Below the pieces are notes generated by a model. It worked only from the letters and a program-made list of their open reading frames with translations. It did no database searches and was not told the origin of the DNA. DNA of 64,000 nucleotides from Leptolyngbyaceae cyanobacterium RM1_1_2 (lineage in GTDB: Bacteria; Cyanobacteriota; Cyanobacteriia; Phormidesmidales; Phormidesmidaceae), in the NCBI GenBank assembly GCA_012032345.1, contig JAAUQI010000015.1:28025-92024 (forward strand). Reading direction: 5' to 3'. This document shows, one piece after another, positions 1 to 7,772 of this stretch. Each line of letters opens with the position of its first letter. The first letter of the stretch is position 1. The position numbers were made by a program, and so were the translations under genes.

Positions 1-1
1 C

Positions 2-685
2 GATCTCAAAGGACAGGTCACAGAAGCCTATAGCCGCCTGCTAGCAGAGCTACGCTGGACTTTTATAGCGCTTGAACGGCAGTGGATACAGGCAGGGCTG
101 TTGGCGCAAGCTGGAGATATTTTCTTTTTGCAGCTAGCCGAAATTCGCCAGATGATTCAGACTGGCTCCCCCATCAGCACTCAGCCCGGTTCTCAAGGCC
201 CCCAAAGTCTGCCTGTCTCGCTGCCAGAGCTGGTCAAGGCTAGGCGATCGCGCTTTGAACAAGACCAAACCATCAAAACCGCGCCCTATATTGTCTACGG
301 CAATCAGCCTCCCAGCCAGCAGGCGCTATCGGTACTGTCAAACAGCGTCCAAACCCTGAGCATCCAAATTCTTAAAGGGATTGGCGCGAGTCCTGGTCAG
401 ATTGTCGGGCAGGTCTGCATTTTAGAAACCCTGCAAAACCTGCCAGAGATTACAGCCAACACGATTTTGGTGGTGCCCTACACCGACTCTGGCTGGGCAC
501 CGCTGCTGTCAAGAGCAGGGGGCTTAATTGCTGAAGTCGGGGGTAGGCTGTCTCACGGAGCGATCGTAGCTAGAGAATACGGTATTCCCGCTGTTATGGA
601 TGTAACCCACGCCCTACAGCGGCTGCATAACGGTCAGCGGGTACGCATTGACGGGCGGGCAGGTACGGTGGAGGTGCTGGATTGA
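2..685 (+). CDS. PEP-utilising enzyme, C-terminal swivel (mobile) domain, 5' truncated by window edge
   Basis: The reading frame is open from base 2, so the gene starts outside the window; the TTG at 101 is internal. The C-terminal ~100 residues form the phosphohistidine swivel domain of PEP synthase/PPDK-type enzymes. They start with a GIGASPG motif and include GGRLSHGAIVAREYGIPAV, whose His is the residue phosphorylated in this family. The preceding ~100 residues are a linker rich in Q, P and S that I cannot assign. Cyanobacteria carry several stand-alone PEP-synthase-like proteins of unknown substrate, so the exact enzyme cannot be named from this fragment. The stop TGA (683..685) is directly followed by a fragment of a PIN-domain gene on the other strand. 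Confidence 0.8.
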   Translation, partial: DLKGQVTEAYSRLLAELRWTFIALERQWIQAGLLAQAGDIFFLQLAEIRQMIQTGSPISTQPGSQGPQSLPVSLPELVKARRSRFEQDQTIKTAPYIVYGNQPPSQQALSVLSNSVQTLSIQILKGIGASPGQIVGQVCILETLQNLPEITANTILVVPYTDSGWAPLLSRAGGLIAEVGGRLSHGAIVAREYGIPAVMDVTHALQRLHNGQRVRIDGRAGTVEVLD

Positions 686-838
686 TGCAGGTGAGCCATA
701 GCGCTGACCAATCACAATAGAGGTTTCGATGAAAGATAGGGTCGAGAGTAGTCGATAAGGACTCTCGCTGATAAGTTCTGCAAAAACAGACGCTTCTTCT
801 CCAGAAAGAATGGCGATTAGGGCAGATGAATCGATAAC
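686..838 (-). pseudogene. VapC-like PIN-domain toxin fragment
   Basis: Read on the minus strand from about 838, this stretch encodes VIDSSALIAIL, then a GEE, then LLSTLSFIETSIVIGQRYG. That is the N-terminal third of a VapC-type PIN nuclease, with the first catalytic Asp in VIDSSA and the conserved SxxxxxE(T/A) segment. No start codon is available in frame because a stop lies just upstream of VID. The 3' part is missing, since the homology ends where the convergent PEP-swivel gene begins. No intact antitoxin is visible upstream, only short tandem copies of a GCGTACAGTTGA-like motif around 866-890. I read it as a dead toxin-antitoxin remnant. Confidence 0.6.
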
Positions 839-956
839 CCTTTACTCAGGTAAACCGACATCAATTCAACTGTACGCATCAACTGTACGCAGACGCGCGG
901 TAGCTTTAGATAGAGGAGCTGAGTATTAACAGAGAAGCTATAACCGGCACTGGGGA

Positions 957-3900
957 CTACTTTTCGATCGCACCCAACGCTGTCAAGGTGTTTTTCTCTG
1001 ACTCAGACAAGCCCTTTACTCCTGTAATGTCCATTCCTTCGTAAGGTCTAAGAGGTCTCATGACCTTCAAGCATTCACCATTTGAAGTATCCCAAATACG
1101 GATTGTCTGATCGAAACTGCCGCTAATGAGCTTTGACCCATCTAAAGTAAAAATCACAGACTGCACTCTATTCGTATGACCAAACAATGTTTTAAGGCAT
1201 TCTCCTGTATGGAGATCCCAGACCTTCAAAACCTTGTCATCACCAGCACTTGCTAAAACTTTTCCATCAAAAGAAATTGCTAAGGCACTAATATCATCAT
1301 CGTGTGCCAGCCAAGCTTTTGAAACAGATTTGTTGGCAACATTCCATAACCTAATCATTCGATCTGCTCCTGCGCTAGCCATGAAACGACCATTCGGAGT
1401 AAAAACTAGTGAATTTATACCGCCGCGATGCTCCTTCAGCGTGGCAATACAGTCTTTGGTCTGAACGTTCCAAAATCTAATTGTTTGATCATCTCCGCCA
1501 CTGGCAATCAAACGATTGTCAGGACTAATTGCGACACTCCATAACCAGTTATCATGTCCTGCTAAGACTACCAGGCATTCGCCAGTGTGAGGGTTCCACA
1601 GTCGAACTGTACAATCAGCACTTGTGCTGACTAAAAGCTTTCCATCTGAACTAAAGGCAATAGCGTTAACACATTTCTCATGACCTCTTAGAATTTTAAC
1701 TTGAGCACCCGTATGAATATTTCTGAGCCTAATTAATGGATCAAAGCTCGCCGTCGCAAAGAATTGACCATCTGGGCTAATTTCGACTGAATTCACTCGA
1801 CTTTCACCACCCAGCACCCAGTACTTTTTGGGGCCAGAAAGAATATCCAAATCAGAATCATCCCACTGCCACATTCTCAAGAACTTATCTTCACAGCCAA
1901 TAATGAGGGTTTTCTGATTGGGGGAAAGCGCTACTGACCGAATTTCTCCTGTATATCCCTGCAACGTACCAATACACTCACCCGTTTCGATATCCCAGTG
2001 TTTGACGGTTTGATCGTCACTGCCGCTAGTGAGTATTTTACCATTCGGATGAAAAGCCACAGTACGGATCCAACTAGTATGTCCTAGAAGGACTCTAATA
2101 CATTCACCTGTTTTGATATCCCATAGTCTGATGGTTTGGTCGTAGCAGGCACTTGCTAAAATTCTGCCATCGGGACTGAATGCAACTGAATAAACTCTTT
2201 TATCCGAGTGTCCCGTCAGCACCTGTAGACATTCATCAGTTTCAATGTCCCATAGTCTAATAGTTTGATCTCGACTACCGCTGGCAAGGGTTTTTCCATC
2301 GAAGCTTAGGGATAAGGCTCTAACTCGATTTGTATGCCCATACAGAGATTTGAGATGCTTTCCTGTATGCAAATCCCATATTTTGATGGTTTTGTCAGAA
2401 GCTCCACTGATTAACCAGTTATTCTCATTATGGAAAACAACTGACTCCACTGGCCCGGAATGGCCTGTAATCGTTTGCAGACACTCACCTGTTTCTAAGT
2501 CCCAGCCTTTAATTGCATTGTCATCATCACCGCTAAAGATACGTTTGAAATCAGAGCTAATTGCAACAGAGTTCACTCGATTGGTATGACCGCGCAGAAC
2601 TTTTGCACAACTCTTATTCTCCAGATCCCAGATTCTAATGGTTTGATCAAAACTCGCGCTAAGCAAGATTTTACCGTCAGCAGAGAATACAAGCGAGCGT
2701 ATCCAGTTTGTGTGACCTTTGAGGTTAGCAACTAGCTGATAGTTTTGTGTATTCCACAGGTTGATTTCACGGGTCGCGCCAGCCGTCGCTAGAAGTCTGC
2801 CGTCGGGACTGTAGGCAATAGAGAAAATAGAACCAAATAACCTTGGCAGCAAAGATTTCGCCAGAAATGCATTGGTAAAGTTAGTTTCCCTCAGGTTAGC
2901 CTCAACTAAATTTGCACCTTGAATAAAGGTATTAGATAGGTCTTGATAAGACAATGAGTTTTTGTCTAGGCAAACTAAGAGATTAGCTACGTTGCCACCT
3001 ATATAACCTACGTTTTCTTCTGTTTGATTACATGTAGTTTTAATCGCATCTATCAGCGGATGCGGAGACGACTTTGTAAACGGAATCAGCAGGGGAATCA
3101 GCAGATCTAAAACCGCTTTAGTTACGACTGATTTTCCAATAGTTTGGTGCAAATGTTCTAAAGGCTCACGGATAAAGCTCCGCAATGGGGGGCGATTAAG
3201 AATTTTGCTGTTGCTATCAAGCTCACACAGGAAATAGCCAGACCAAGTGTAATCCTGGGGATCTACATTGGCATCTGAAGCCGACTGCGTTTTTGCCAAC
3301 TCCAAAAAATCAGGGGCTAGCGCTCCTAGCTCGGCGGCAAACTTATAGGCAACGAAAAACTCTAAAAGAGACCGATGGGCGGGGGTATAGTCTCCCTCAG
3401 CATTGCGAATCAGCATGGTTTGCCCCATCATGTCGTAGTGCCAGTGATCCAGATCCTTTTGTTCTTCAACCGCAGACCCAAATAGCTTGCGAATCCGGTC
3501 TGGAAACTCGCGGTAGTTAATGCTCATGCGGTCAGTACTCAGCATCTCCCACGACAGCTCACACATAAAATAAAGCTTGTCTGCCATTGAGGTAAACGTG
3601 CGTTCTGCCTTGATATCCCGCTCCATCTTGTGGCGCACGGCGTAGAGATACACCCGCGACATATCCACTGGCTTACCTGCTTCAATATCAGGCAGGGCCT
3701 CCAAAATTAGCTCTGTCAGCACCGGGCGACGAGCCAAATCCAGCAGTTCAGGATTGTCCATGATTTGCCCTACCGTGATGGGTTGAGCCTGGTGAGAAAG
3801 CACCTGACGAATTTGCTTGTCGTTGAACTTCTCCAGTTCCAACACTTCAAACTGGGGCGTTTCTCCGGTCAAGTCTTTTGTAGAGGCTTGCAGTTCCGCA

Positions 3901-3965
3901 TTCAGCAGAGCGCGGCCTTCTCTCGCTTCTGGGAAATGACCCCTCATCGGTGCGATGAGTTTCAA
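957..3965 (-). CDS. WD40-repeat protein, C-terminal part of a NACHT-WD40 protein that has lost its NTPase core
   Basis: 1002 codons. Residues ~8-230 match the region that follows the NACHT ATPase in cyanobacterial NACHT-WD40 proteins (HFPEAREGR, then ELEKFNDKQIRQVL, LLDLARRPVLTELILEALPDIEAG, and YTPAHRSLLEFFVAYKFA). A short pentapeptide-like stretch follows (LSNTFIQGANLVEANL, ~345-360), then fourteen WD40 blades from ~380 to ~965. Each blade has the GH...V.S(V/L)xFSxDG...S.S.DxTIRxWD pattern. No Walker A or Walker B motif is present. The ATG is created at a deletion junction: the N-terminal part of the same ancestral gene lies just upstream in another frame (to 4749). Intact relatives act as STAND-type sensors. 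This ORF may still make a beta-propeller protein, but signalling by ATP switching should be lost. Confidence 0.75.
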   Translation of the reverse strand: MKLIAPMRGHFPEAREGRALLNAELQASTKDLTGETPQFEVLELEKFNDKQIRQVLSHQAQPITVGQIMDNPELLDLARRPVLTELILEALPDIEAGKPVDMSRVYLYAVRHKMERDIKAERTFTSMADKLYFMCELSWEMLSTDRMSINYREFPDRIRKLFGSAVEEQKDLDHWHYDMMGQTMLIRNAEGDYTPAHRSLLEFFVAYKFAAELGALAPDFLELAKTQSASDANVDPQDYTWSGYFLCELDSNSKILNRPPLRSFIREPLEHLHQTIGKSVVTKAVLDLLIPLLIPFTKSSPHPLIDAIKTTCNQTEENVGYIGGNVANLLVCLDKNSLSYQDLSNTFIQGANLVEANLRETNFTNAFLAKSLLPRLFGSIFSIAYSPDGRLLATAGATREINLWNTQNYQLVANLKGHTNWIRSLVFSADGKILLSASFDQTIRIWDLENKSCAKVLRGHTNRVNSVAISSDFKRIFSGDDDNAIKGWDLETGECLQTITGHSGPVESVVFHNENNWLISGASDKTIKIWDLHTGKHLKSLYGHTNRVRALSLSFDGKTLASGSRDQTIRLWDIETDECLQVLTGHSDKRVYSVAFSPDGRILASACYDQTIRLWDIKTGECIRVLLGHTSWIRTVAFHPNGKILTSGSDDQTVKHWDIETGECIGTLQGYTGEIRSVALSPNQKTLIIGCEDKFLRMWQWDDSDLDILSGPKKYWVLGGESRVNSVEISPDGQFFATASFDPLIRLRNIHTGAQVKILRGHEKCVNAIAFSSDGKLLVSTSADCTVRLWNPHTGECLVVLAGHDNWLWSVAISPDNRLIASGGDDQTIRFWNVQTKDCIATLKEHRGGINSLVFTPNGRFMASAGADRMIRLWNVANKSVSKAWLAHDDDISALAISFDGKVLASAGDDKVLKVWDLHTGECLKTLFGHTNRVQSVIFTLDGSKLISGSFDQTIRIWDTSNGECLKVMRPLRPYEGMDITGVKGLSESEKNTLTALGAIEK

Positions 3966-4749
3966 CAGCCTGTCGTAAGGTTCTCACATCGGGCAATCCG
4001 GCCTCGCCGTCAATGCCGTGGACAAGGATGCGATCGTACCGCCCTCGCCGCACCGGGATATTGATGATCCACTCGAAGGAAGCCTCTTGCCAGATTTCGT
4101 GAGACTCAAAGCGAAAACCTAAGGTCTCAAACCAGCCGCGCATCTGCTGGGCTAAGGCAAAGGCTTTACAGCGTTCTGCGCCAAATACCTCGATTTTAGT
4201 CTTAGCTCCTGGCAGTGCTGGATATTCTTGAGCCGCCAGTCGCGCCATTTCTGTACGCATCCCCTCAATAGTCGGCAGACGATGGAGCCGCTCTTGTAGG
4301 CTGCCAATCTGCCGATGCAGGGACTCCAGCTTTTGGTTTGTCAGAATTTCAGCCGGGGTACGGGTGCGTTTAGCTACCTCAATAAAAACCGCTGCAAATT
4401 CATAAAACTCGCGGCGTACATCTACCGCATTATTTTGAATCTCTTCTCCCAGTGGATGCTCAGCTAAAAAGGCTTCTCCCTGTCTCAGGAGCGCAGATGG
4501 ATTGTTTTGCTCCAGCGCTTCTCGAAAGAGCTGCTGGATCTTGTCTTGGCGAAAAATCGCTAGTACGTAGCGGGGTTTTTCAACGCCATACTCCACCAGG
4601 GCGTACTGGTAGACGCCAATAAAGTCAGCAGGAGGATGGTTTGGATCGAGCTTAAATTGCTTAAGCAGCTTGATGACCCGTTCGTTGCGGGTAAGTCGTT
4701 CAGCGGCAGAGGCAAAAATAGCATTAATTAGATTATCCAGACCAAACAC
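3847..4749 (-). pseudogene. N-terminal part of the disrupted NACHT-WD40 gene
   Basis: Starts at GTG 4749. Residues ~1-270 match the N-terminal domain that precedes NACHT in this cyanobacterial family: LINAIFASAAERLTRNERVIKLL, DPNHPPADFIGVYQYALVEYG, an AVFIEVAKRTRTPAEILTNQ coiled segment, and a nuclease-like fold ending RYDRILVHGIDGEAGLPDV...THRTDEG. The family sequence then stops at about 3950. The next codons are the downstream part (HFPEA...) read in the wrong frame, giving a nonsense tail of about 35 residues. The missing piece corresponds to the P-loop ATPase, by my memory of the family about 200 codons. Together with 957..3965 this is one gene broken by an internal deletion plus frame change. 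It abuts the methyltransferase relic upstream. Confidence 0.7.
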
Positions 4750-5533
4750 AGGCTTTCTCCCAGAGCTTTTCTCTAGTGAAAACCAACTTGCTTAAAAATG
4801 CTCTAAATTTTACGAAGCGATCGATTAAGGCAGGTAAAAAGCCAGCGATCTCATCCACTGGCTTAACTTCTAACATCAGCATCCTTTTCTGCTTGAAAAA
4901 GAACGGTCTTCCGCTGTAAAAGTCCATCAGCGGCGGCGGCTGTTCAAGGTATTCCTCAAACTTGTTGACCCTGAGACGAATCCGGGGAGCGGTGGTACGG
5001 GAGCGGCAGCGGCAGGCGCGGAAAGCTTCGGCTTGGGCTGCATCACGAAAGACAAAGTAAATACCCAAGGCCACAGGAATGGCGTCTACTCCAAGCACCT
5101 GCTTGATATAGGTTTATAGTCAAAATTGGTGGTGCCGGGAGGAAAGAATCCTGCTTCTATGGCTAAGCGGACAGGTTTGGAAGCGGTGACACGGGCGATC
5201 GCTGCTTTATGTCTCTGAATCTTGGGCCTAGCCCGAGTCGGCTTTGCGACCGTTTGAATTGGACAGGCCAGAGAGTGATCGTGGATAACTAAAGTGCGAT
5301 CGCTCAGTCGCTGCTCCCAAGCGTTGCGAAAGCCAATGCCCCGTGAATCTACCAGCAGCCCCAGCACCTCTTCTTGTTTAGTGAGCCAGGCAAAGGTGCT
5401 GTAGTGAGGATAGCTTGAATCAACAAAAGTCTCCTTACGGTGCAGCACCGGAGGATTATCAGTGGTGCTGTAGTCCTTGGCTCTGGCCTCTAGGGTTTTG
5501 AGGTTTACCTGGATGCTGCTCTGTTTGGCCTGT
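4733..5533 (-). pseudogene. Relic of a DNA-phosphorothioation-associated putative methyltransferase
   Basis: Pieces on the minus strand match a family I recall as the DNA phosphorothioation-associated putative methyltransferase (TIGR04096 type). From 5533 inwards: QVNLKTLEARAKDYSTTDNP and PVLHRKETFV..YPHYSTFAWLTKQEE..GLL, which I recall as C-terminal; then KIQRHKAAIAR, KPVRLAIEAGFFPPGTTNFDY, which I recall as N-terminal; then, after a frame change near 5100, IKQVLGVDAIPVALGIYFVF and RDAAQAEAFR from the middle. The SAM-binding GCGxGGD loop that should follow FDY is absent, so the catalytic core has been deleted. The last ~65 codons to 4733 do not look like the family. Not functional as an enzyme. 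The order of the pieces is unusual, and a lineage-specific architecture cannot be excluded. Confidence 0.6.
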
Positions 5534-5538
5534 CACCT

Positions 5539-5675
5539 TTAGCAAGATGGGGTGCGGCGACTAAAATAGAGGCAGTCTTTGTAAGGCGCAGACCCATGGT
5601 GATGACAGCGCAACAGCTGGCAGACCTGATGCCAGATGCCACCCAGCTCGATAGCAATGAACCAGAGATGGAGAG
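5539..5675 (+). repeat. 137-bp direct duplication, copy 1 (promoter, RBS and first codons of Uma2 gene)
   Basis: This segment is repeated at 6996..7132 with few differences and the same length. It contains GGCGACTAAAATAGAGGC (a plausible -10 TAAAAT), a GTAAGGCG ribosome-binding-like stretch and the first ~26 codons of the Uma2 gene that follows. Copy 1 drives an intact gene. Confidence 0.85.
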
Positions 5676-6339
5676 TTCCCTGCACTATACCCAACTGGCA
5701 CTGCTAGTAGCCTGTTTGGAATGGCTATGGCATGATCGCGCTGATTTCTTTATTGGGGCTAATCTCACAATTTATTTCAGCCGAGAGCAGTTAAAAAGTC
5801 GAGACTTTAGAGGCCCAGACTTCTTTTTGGTGAAGCAGACGCAAAAACGTCCTCGTCGCTCCTGGGTGGTGTGGGAAGAGGGAGGGCAATATCCTGATCT
5901 CATTATTGAACTGCTATCTCCAGCGACAGCCCAGGCCGATCGCACTCTCAAAAAGTCTCTATATCAAGATCGATTCCGCACACCGGAGTATTTTTGGTTT
6001 TCTCCAGATACCCTGGAGCTGGCGGGCTATCGGCTGATGGGTCAGCGCTATGGGGAGATTGCCCCTAGTCAGGAGGGCTGGCTCTGGAGTGAGGTTTTGA
6101 ATTTGTTTGTAGGAGTGCAGGGAGGGGTGCTGCGCTATTTTCAGCCGTCGGGAGAGCTAGTACCCACGCCAGCAGAAGCGGCAATGGTAGCCCAAGCTGA
6201 GGCCCAGCAGGCCCAAGTCGAGGTTCAGCAGGCCCAAACTGAGGTTCAGCAGGCCCAAGCCGAGGCTCAGCAGGCAGCAGACCGAGCGGCCCGACTGACA
6301 GAGCAGTTAAGGGCGTTAGGGATCGAGCCGGAGGGATAG
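5596..6339 (+). CDS. Uma2 family (DUF820) putative restriction-endonuclease-fold protein
   Basis: 247 aa. The Uma2 core is at ~45-200: NLTIYFSREQLKSRDFRGPDFFLV, VVWEEGGQYPDLIIELLSP, then LKKSLYQDRFRTPEYFWFSPDTLEL. The acidic and Lys residues of the PD-(D/E)xK-like core (RGPD, IIELLSP, K..LY) are all present. Residues ~205-240 are a tandem heptad-like QAQ(V/T/A)EVQQ coiled coil ending in LRALGIEPEG, a tail shared with the Uma2 gene at 36124..36879 and the fragment at 14546..14722. Family function is unknown: nuclease activity is predicted from fold only. The ATG at 5596 is followed by GTG-ATG, so the start could be two codons later. Confidence 0.85.
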   Translation: MVMTAQQLADLMPDATQLDSNEPEMESSLHYTQLALLVACLEWLWHDRADFFIGANLTIYFSREQLKSRDFRGPDFFLVKQTQKRPRRSWVVWEEGGQYPDLIIELLSPATAQADRTLKKSLYQDRFRTPEYFWFSPDTLELAGYRLMGQRYGEIAPSQEGWLWSEVLNLFVGVQGGVLRYFQPSGELVPTPAEAAMVAQAEAQQAQVEVQQAQTEVQQAQAEAQQAADRAARLTEQLRALGIEPEG

Positions 6340-6504
6340 TAGCATTGGCGATCGCACTTCGACTGACCGCAGACGACACCGCCGAAGCCGTCATTGGAGC
6401 AGCCGCCCATTATCTGGCAGCTCCGTGAGAGCTTTAGGATATATCAGCAACTGCAATAGAGTTAGCCCGCTTTACTGCCGCCATAACCGCAGAACATCTC
6501 CTCA

Positions 6505-6897
6505 AGCTCCCTCCCCTTGAAAACGGCGATCGCCTCGACCTGCTCACAATTTGAGCGACGCTATAGCGCCATGCCCCACCTCAAAAAAGCCGAACTCGTC
6601 GAAAGAGTTGTTTACGTGGCCTCACCCTTGCGAGCAAAAGTTTATCGCCGCAATCGCGCCCAAGAATATCTAGTCTGGCGCACCTATAGTTAACAGCTCG
6701 ACTGGTTCTATCTAGCCAACGAAACCTATGTCGCTCTCCACCCTAACGCCGATAGATGCTTTTACAGTCGCCAATTTCCTGGCCTGTGGCTAGAGACTCA
6801 AGACTTGCTATCAGGTAATCTGGCCGCAGTGCTGAATATGCTTCAACGCGGCCTTGAAACGCTAGAGCATCAGACCTTTGTCAGTAACCTCCAGTAG
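6505..6897 (+). pseudogene. Degenerate Uma2 family gene
   Basis: Conceptual translation gives [13 protein letters not shown], then after a frameshift QFERRYSAMPHLKKAELVER, VVYVASPLRA, then directly RRNRAQEYLVWRTYS, a TAA stop, QLDWFYLANETYVALHPNAD, and FPGLWLETQDLLSGN to a final TAG. Compared with the intact homologue at 52490..53203, the central ~70 residues between VASPLR and the RxSGVLEYIVW motif are missing. That segment holds the RLG..PTVRLD and PELVVEIAASS catalytic region. It has at least one frameshift, one internal stop and one deletion. The segment 6340..6504 between it and the intact Uma2 gene holds nothing I recognise. Confidence 0.7.
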
Positions 6898-6995
6898 GCT
6901 GCTTCTTGATGCTGTGATCTATCTCGACTACCACGCTACAGCTGCAAACGATCCCGGAGTTGCCGAAACAGTTCTGCTCCACATGACTTGTCATC

Positions 6996-7132
6996 TTAGC
7001 AGGATAGGTCGCGGCGACTAAAATAGAGGCAGTCTTTGTAAGGCGCAGACACATGGTGATGACAGCGCAACAGCTGGCAGACCTGATGCCAGCTGCCAGC
7101 CAACAAGATGGCAATGAACCGGAGATGGAGAG
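6996..7132 (+). repeat. 137-bp direct duplication, copy 2 (orphan Uma2 promoter and 5' end)
   Basis: Near-identical to 5539..5675, including the TAAAAT box, GTAAGGCG and the start codons. Translation gives MVMTAQQLADLMP like the intact gene, but the sequence runs out after about 26 codons (…NEPEMER) and ends in TAG at 7137..7139. It is a promoter with only a stub of a gene. The convergent cupS gene ends 30 bp further on. Confidence 0.8.
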
Positions 7133-7165
7133 GTGCTAGAACCGAGCCAGAACGCAGCACCAGTA

Positions 7166-7567
7166 CTAGCCCATTAGAATTACGCGATCGATAACGTGAA
7201 TCACCCCGTTGTCAGCTTCAATATCAGCCGCAATGACGGTGGCATTTTTGACTTCAAAACTGTCTGACACATCAATTGGAATAGCAGAACCCTCTACCGA
7301 AGTAACAGTCTCATACTGAGCCAGATCTGCCTGCATCAGCTTGCCAGCGACAACGTGAAACGTGAGAATACGAGCGAGCTGGGGCGGATTTTGCACCAGC
7401 GTTTGCACAGTACCGGGCGGCAGGTTGGCAAAAGCCTCATCAGTGGGGGCAAAAACGGTGAACGGCCCCGGCGACTTCAGCGTTTCCACGAGTCCGGCAG
7501 CTTTGACCGCCGCGACTAAAGTTCCAAAGCCCTCAGTATTCACTGCAATATCAACAATGTCAGCCAC
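7166..7567 (-). CDS. cupS: CupS, fasciclin-domain subunit of the inducible CO2-uptake NDH-1 complex
   Basis: 133 aa from the GTG at 7567, chosen because an AGAGGA ribosome-binding site sits 8-9 nt upstream and the protein then starts [10 protein letters not shown] longer TTG start (7591) is possible. The whole protein is one FAS1 (fasciclin) domain: [20 protein letters not shown], the [16 protein letters not shown]1 motif, [10 protein letters not shown] and the H2-like [12 protein letters not shown]. In cyanobacteria the small FAS1 protein downstream of cupA is CupS, a peripheral subunit of NDH-1MS. The gene is last in an apparent operon ndhF3-ndhD3-cupA-(51-aa protein)-cupS. The family also contains secreted FAS1 proteins, but no signal peptide is present here. 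Confidence 0.88.
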   Translation of the reverse strand: MADIVDIAVNTEGFGTLVAAVKAAGLVETLKSPGPFTVFAPTDEAFANLPPGTVQTLVQNPPQLARILTFHVVAGKLMQADLAQYETVTSVEGSAIPIDVSDSFEVKNATVIAADIEADNGVIHVIDRVILMG

Positions 7568-7607
7568 GTTGCTAAATCCTCTTTTAGGCAAAATTACGGG
7601 AGCGAAG

Positions 7608-7763
7608 TTACTCTTCAGGCAAGGTAAAAGCTTCAGGATCGAGGCCGTCTGTCCAGAGCAGGGCTGAGTGACTGGCCGGAAAATGTATTACCCCCAAAAT
7701 TAGGCAGATATAAACAGCCGTCATCCAAAAGAACGGGTCGAGTTCGTCTAGAATCTGTCGCAT
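7608..7763 (-). CDS. 51-aa single-span membrane protein inside the cup operon
   Basis: Perfect GGAGG five bases before the ATG at 7763. The cupA stop TAG overlaps the start of that RBS (TAGGAGG), so translation is probably coupled to cupA. The 51-residue product has an acidic N-terminus ([10 protein letters not shown]), one hydrophobic helix (~11-29, [18 protein letters not shown]), then a short polar tail ending EAFTLPEE. I do not recognise it. Its position, strong RBS and one TM helix suggest a small accessory or assembly subunit of the NDH-1MS complex, or an aid to membrane association of CupA/CupS. That role is inference. Confidence 0.7.
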   Translation of the reverse strand: MRQILDELDPFFWMTAVYICLILGVIHFPASHSALLWTDGLDPEAFTLPEE

Positions 7764-7772
7764 AGTGGCCTC

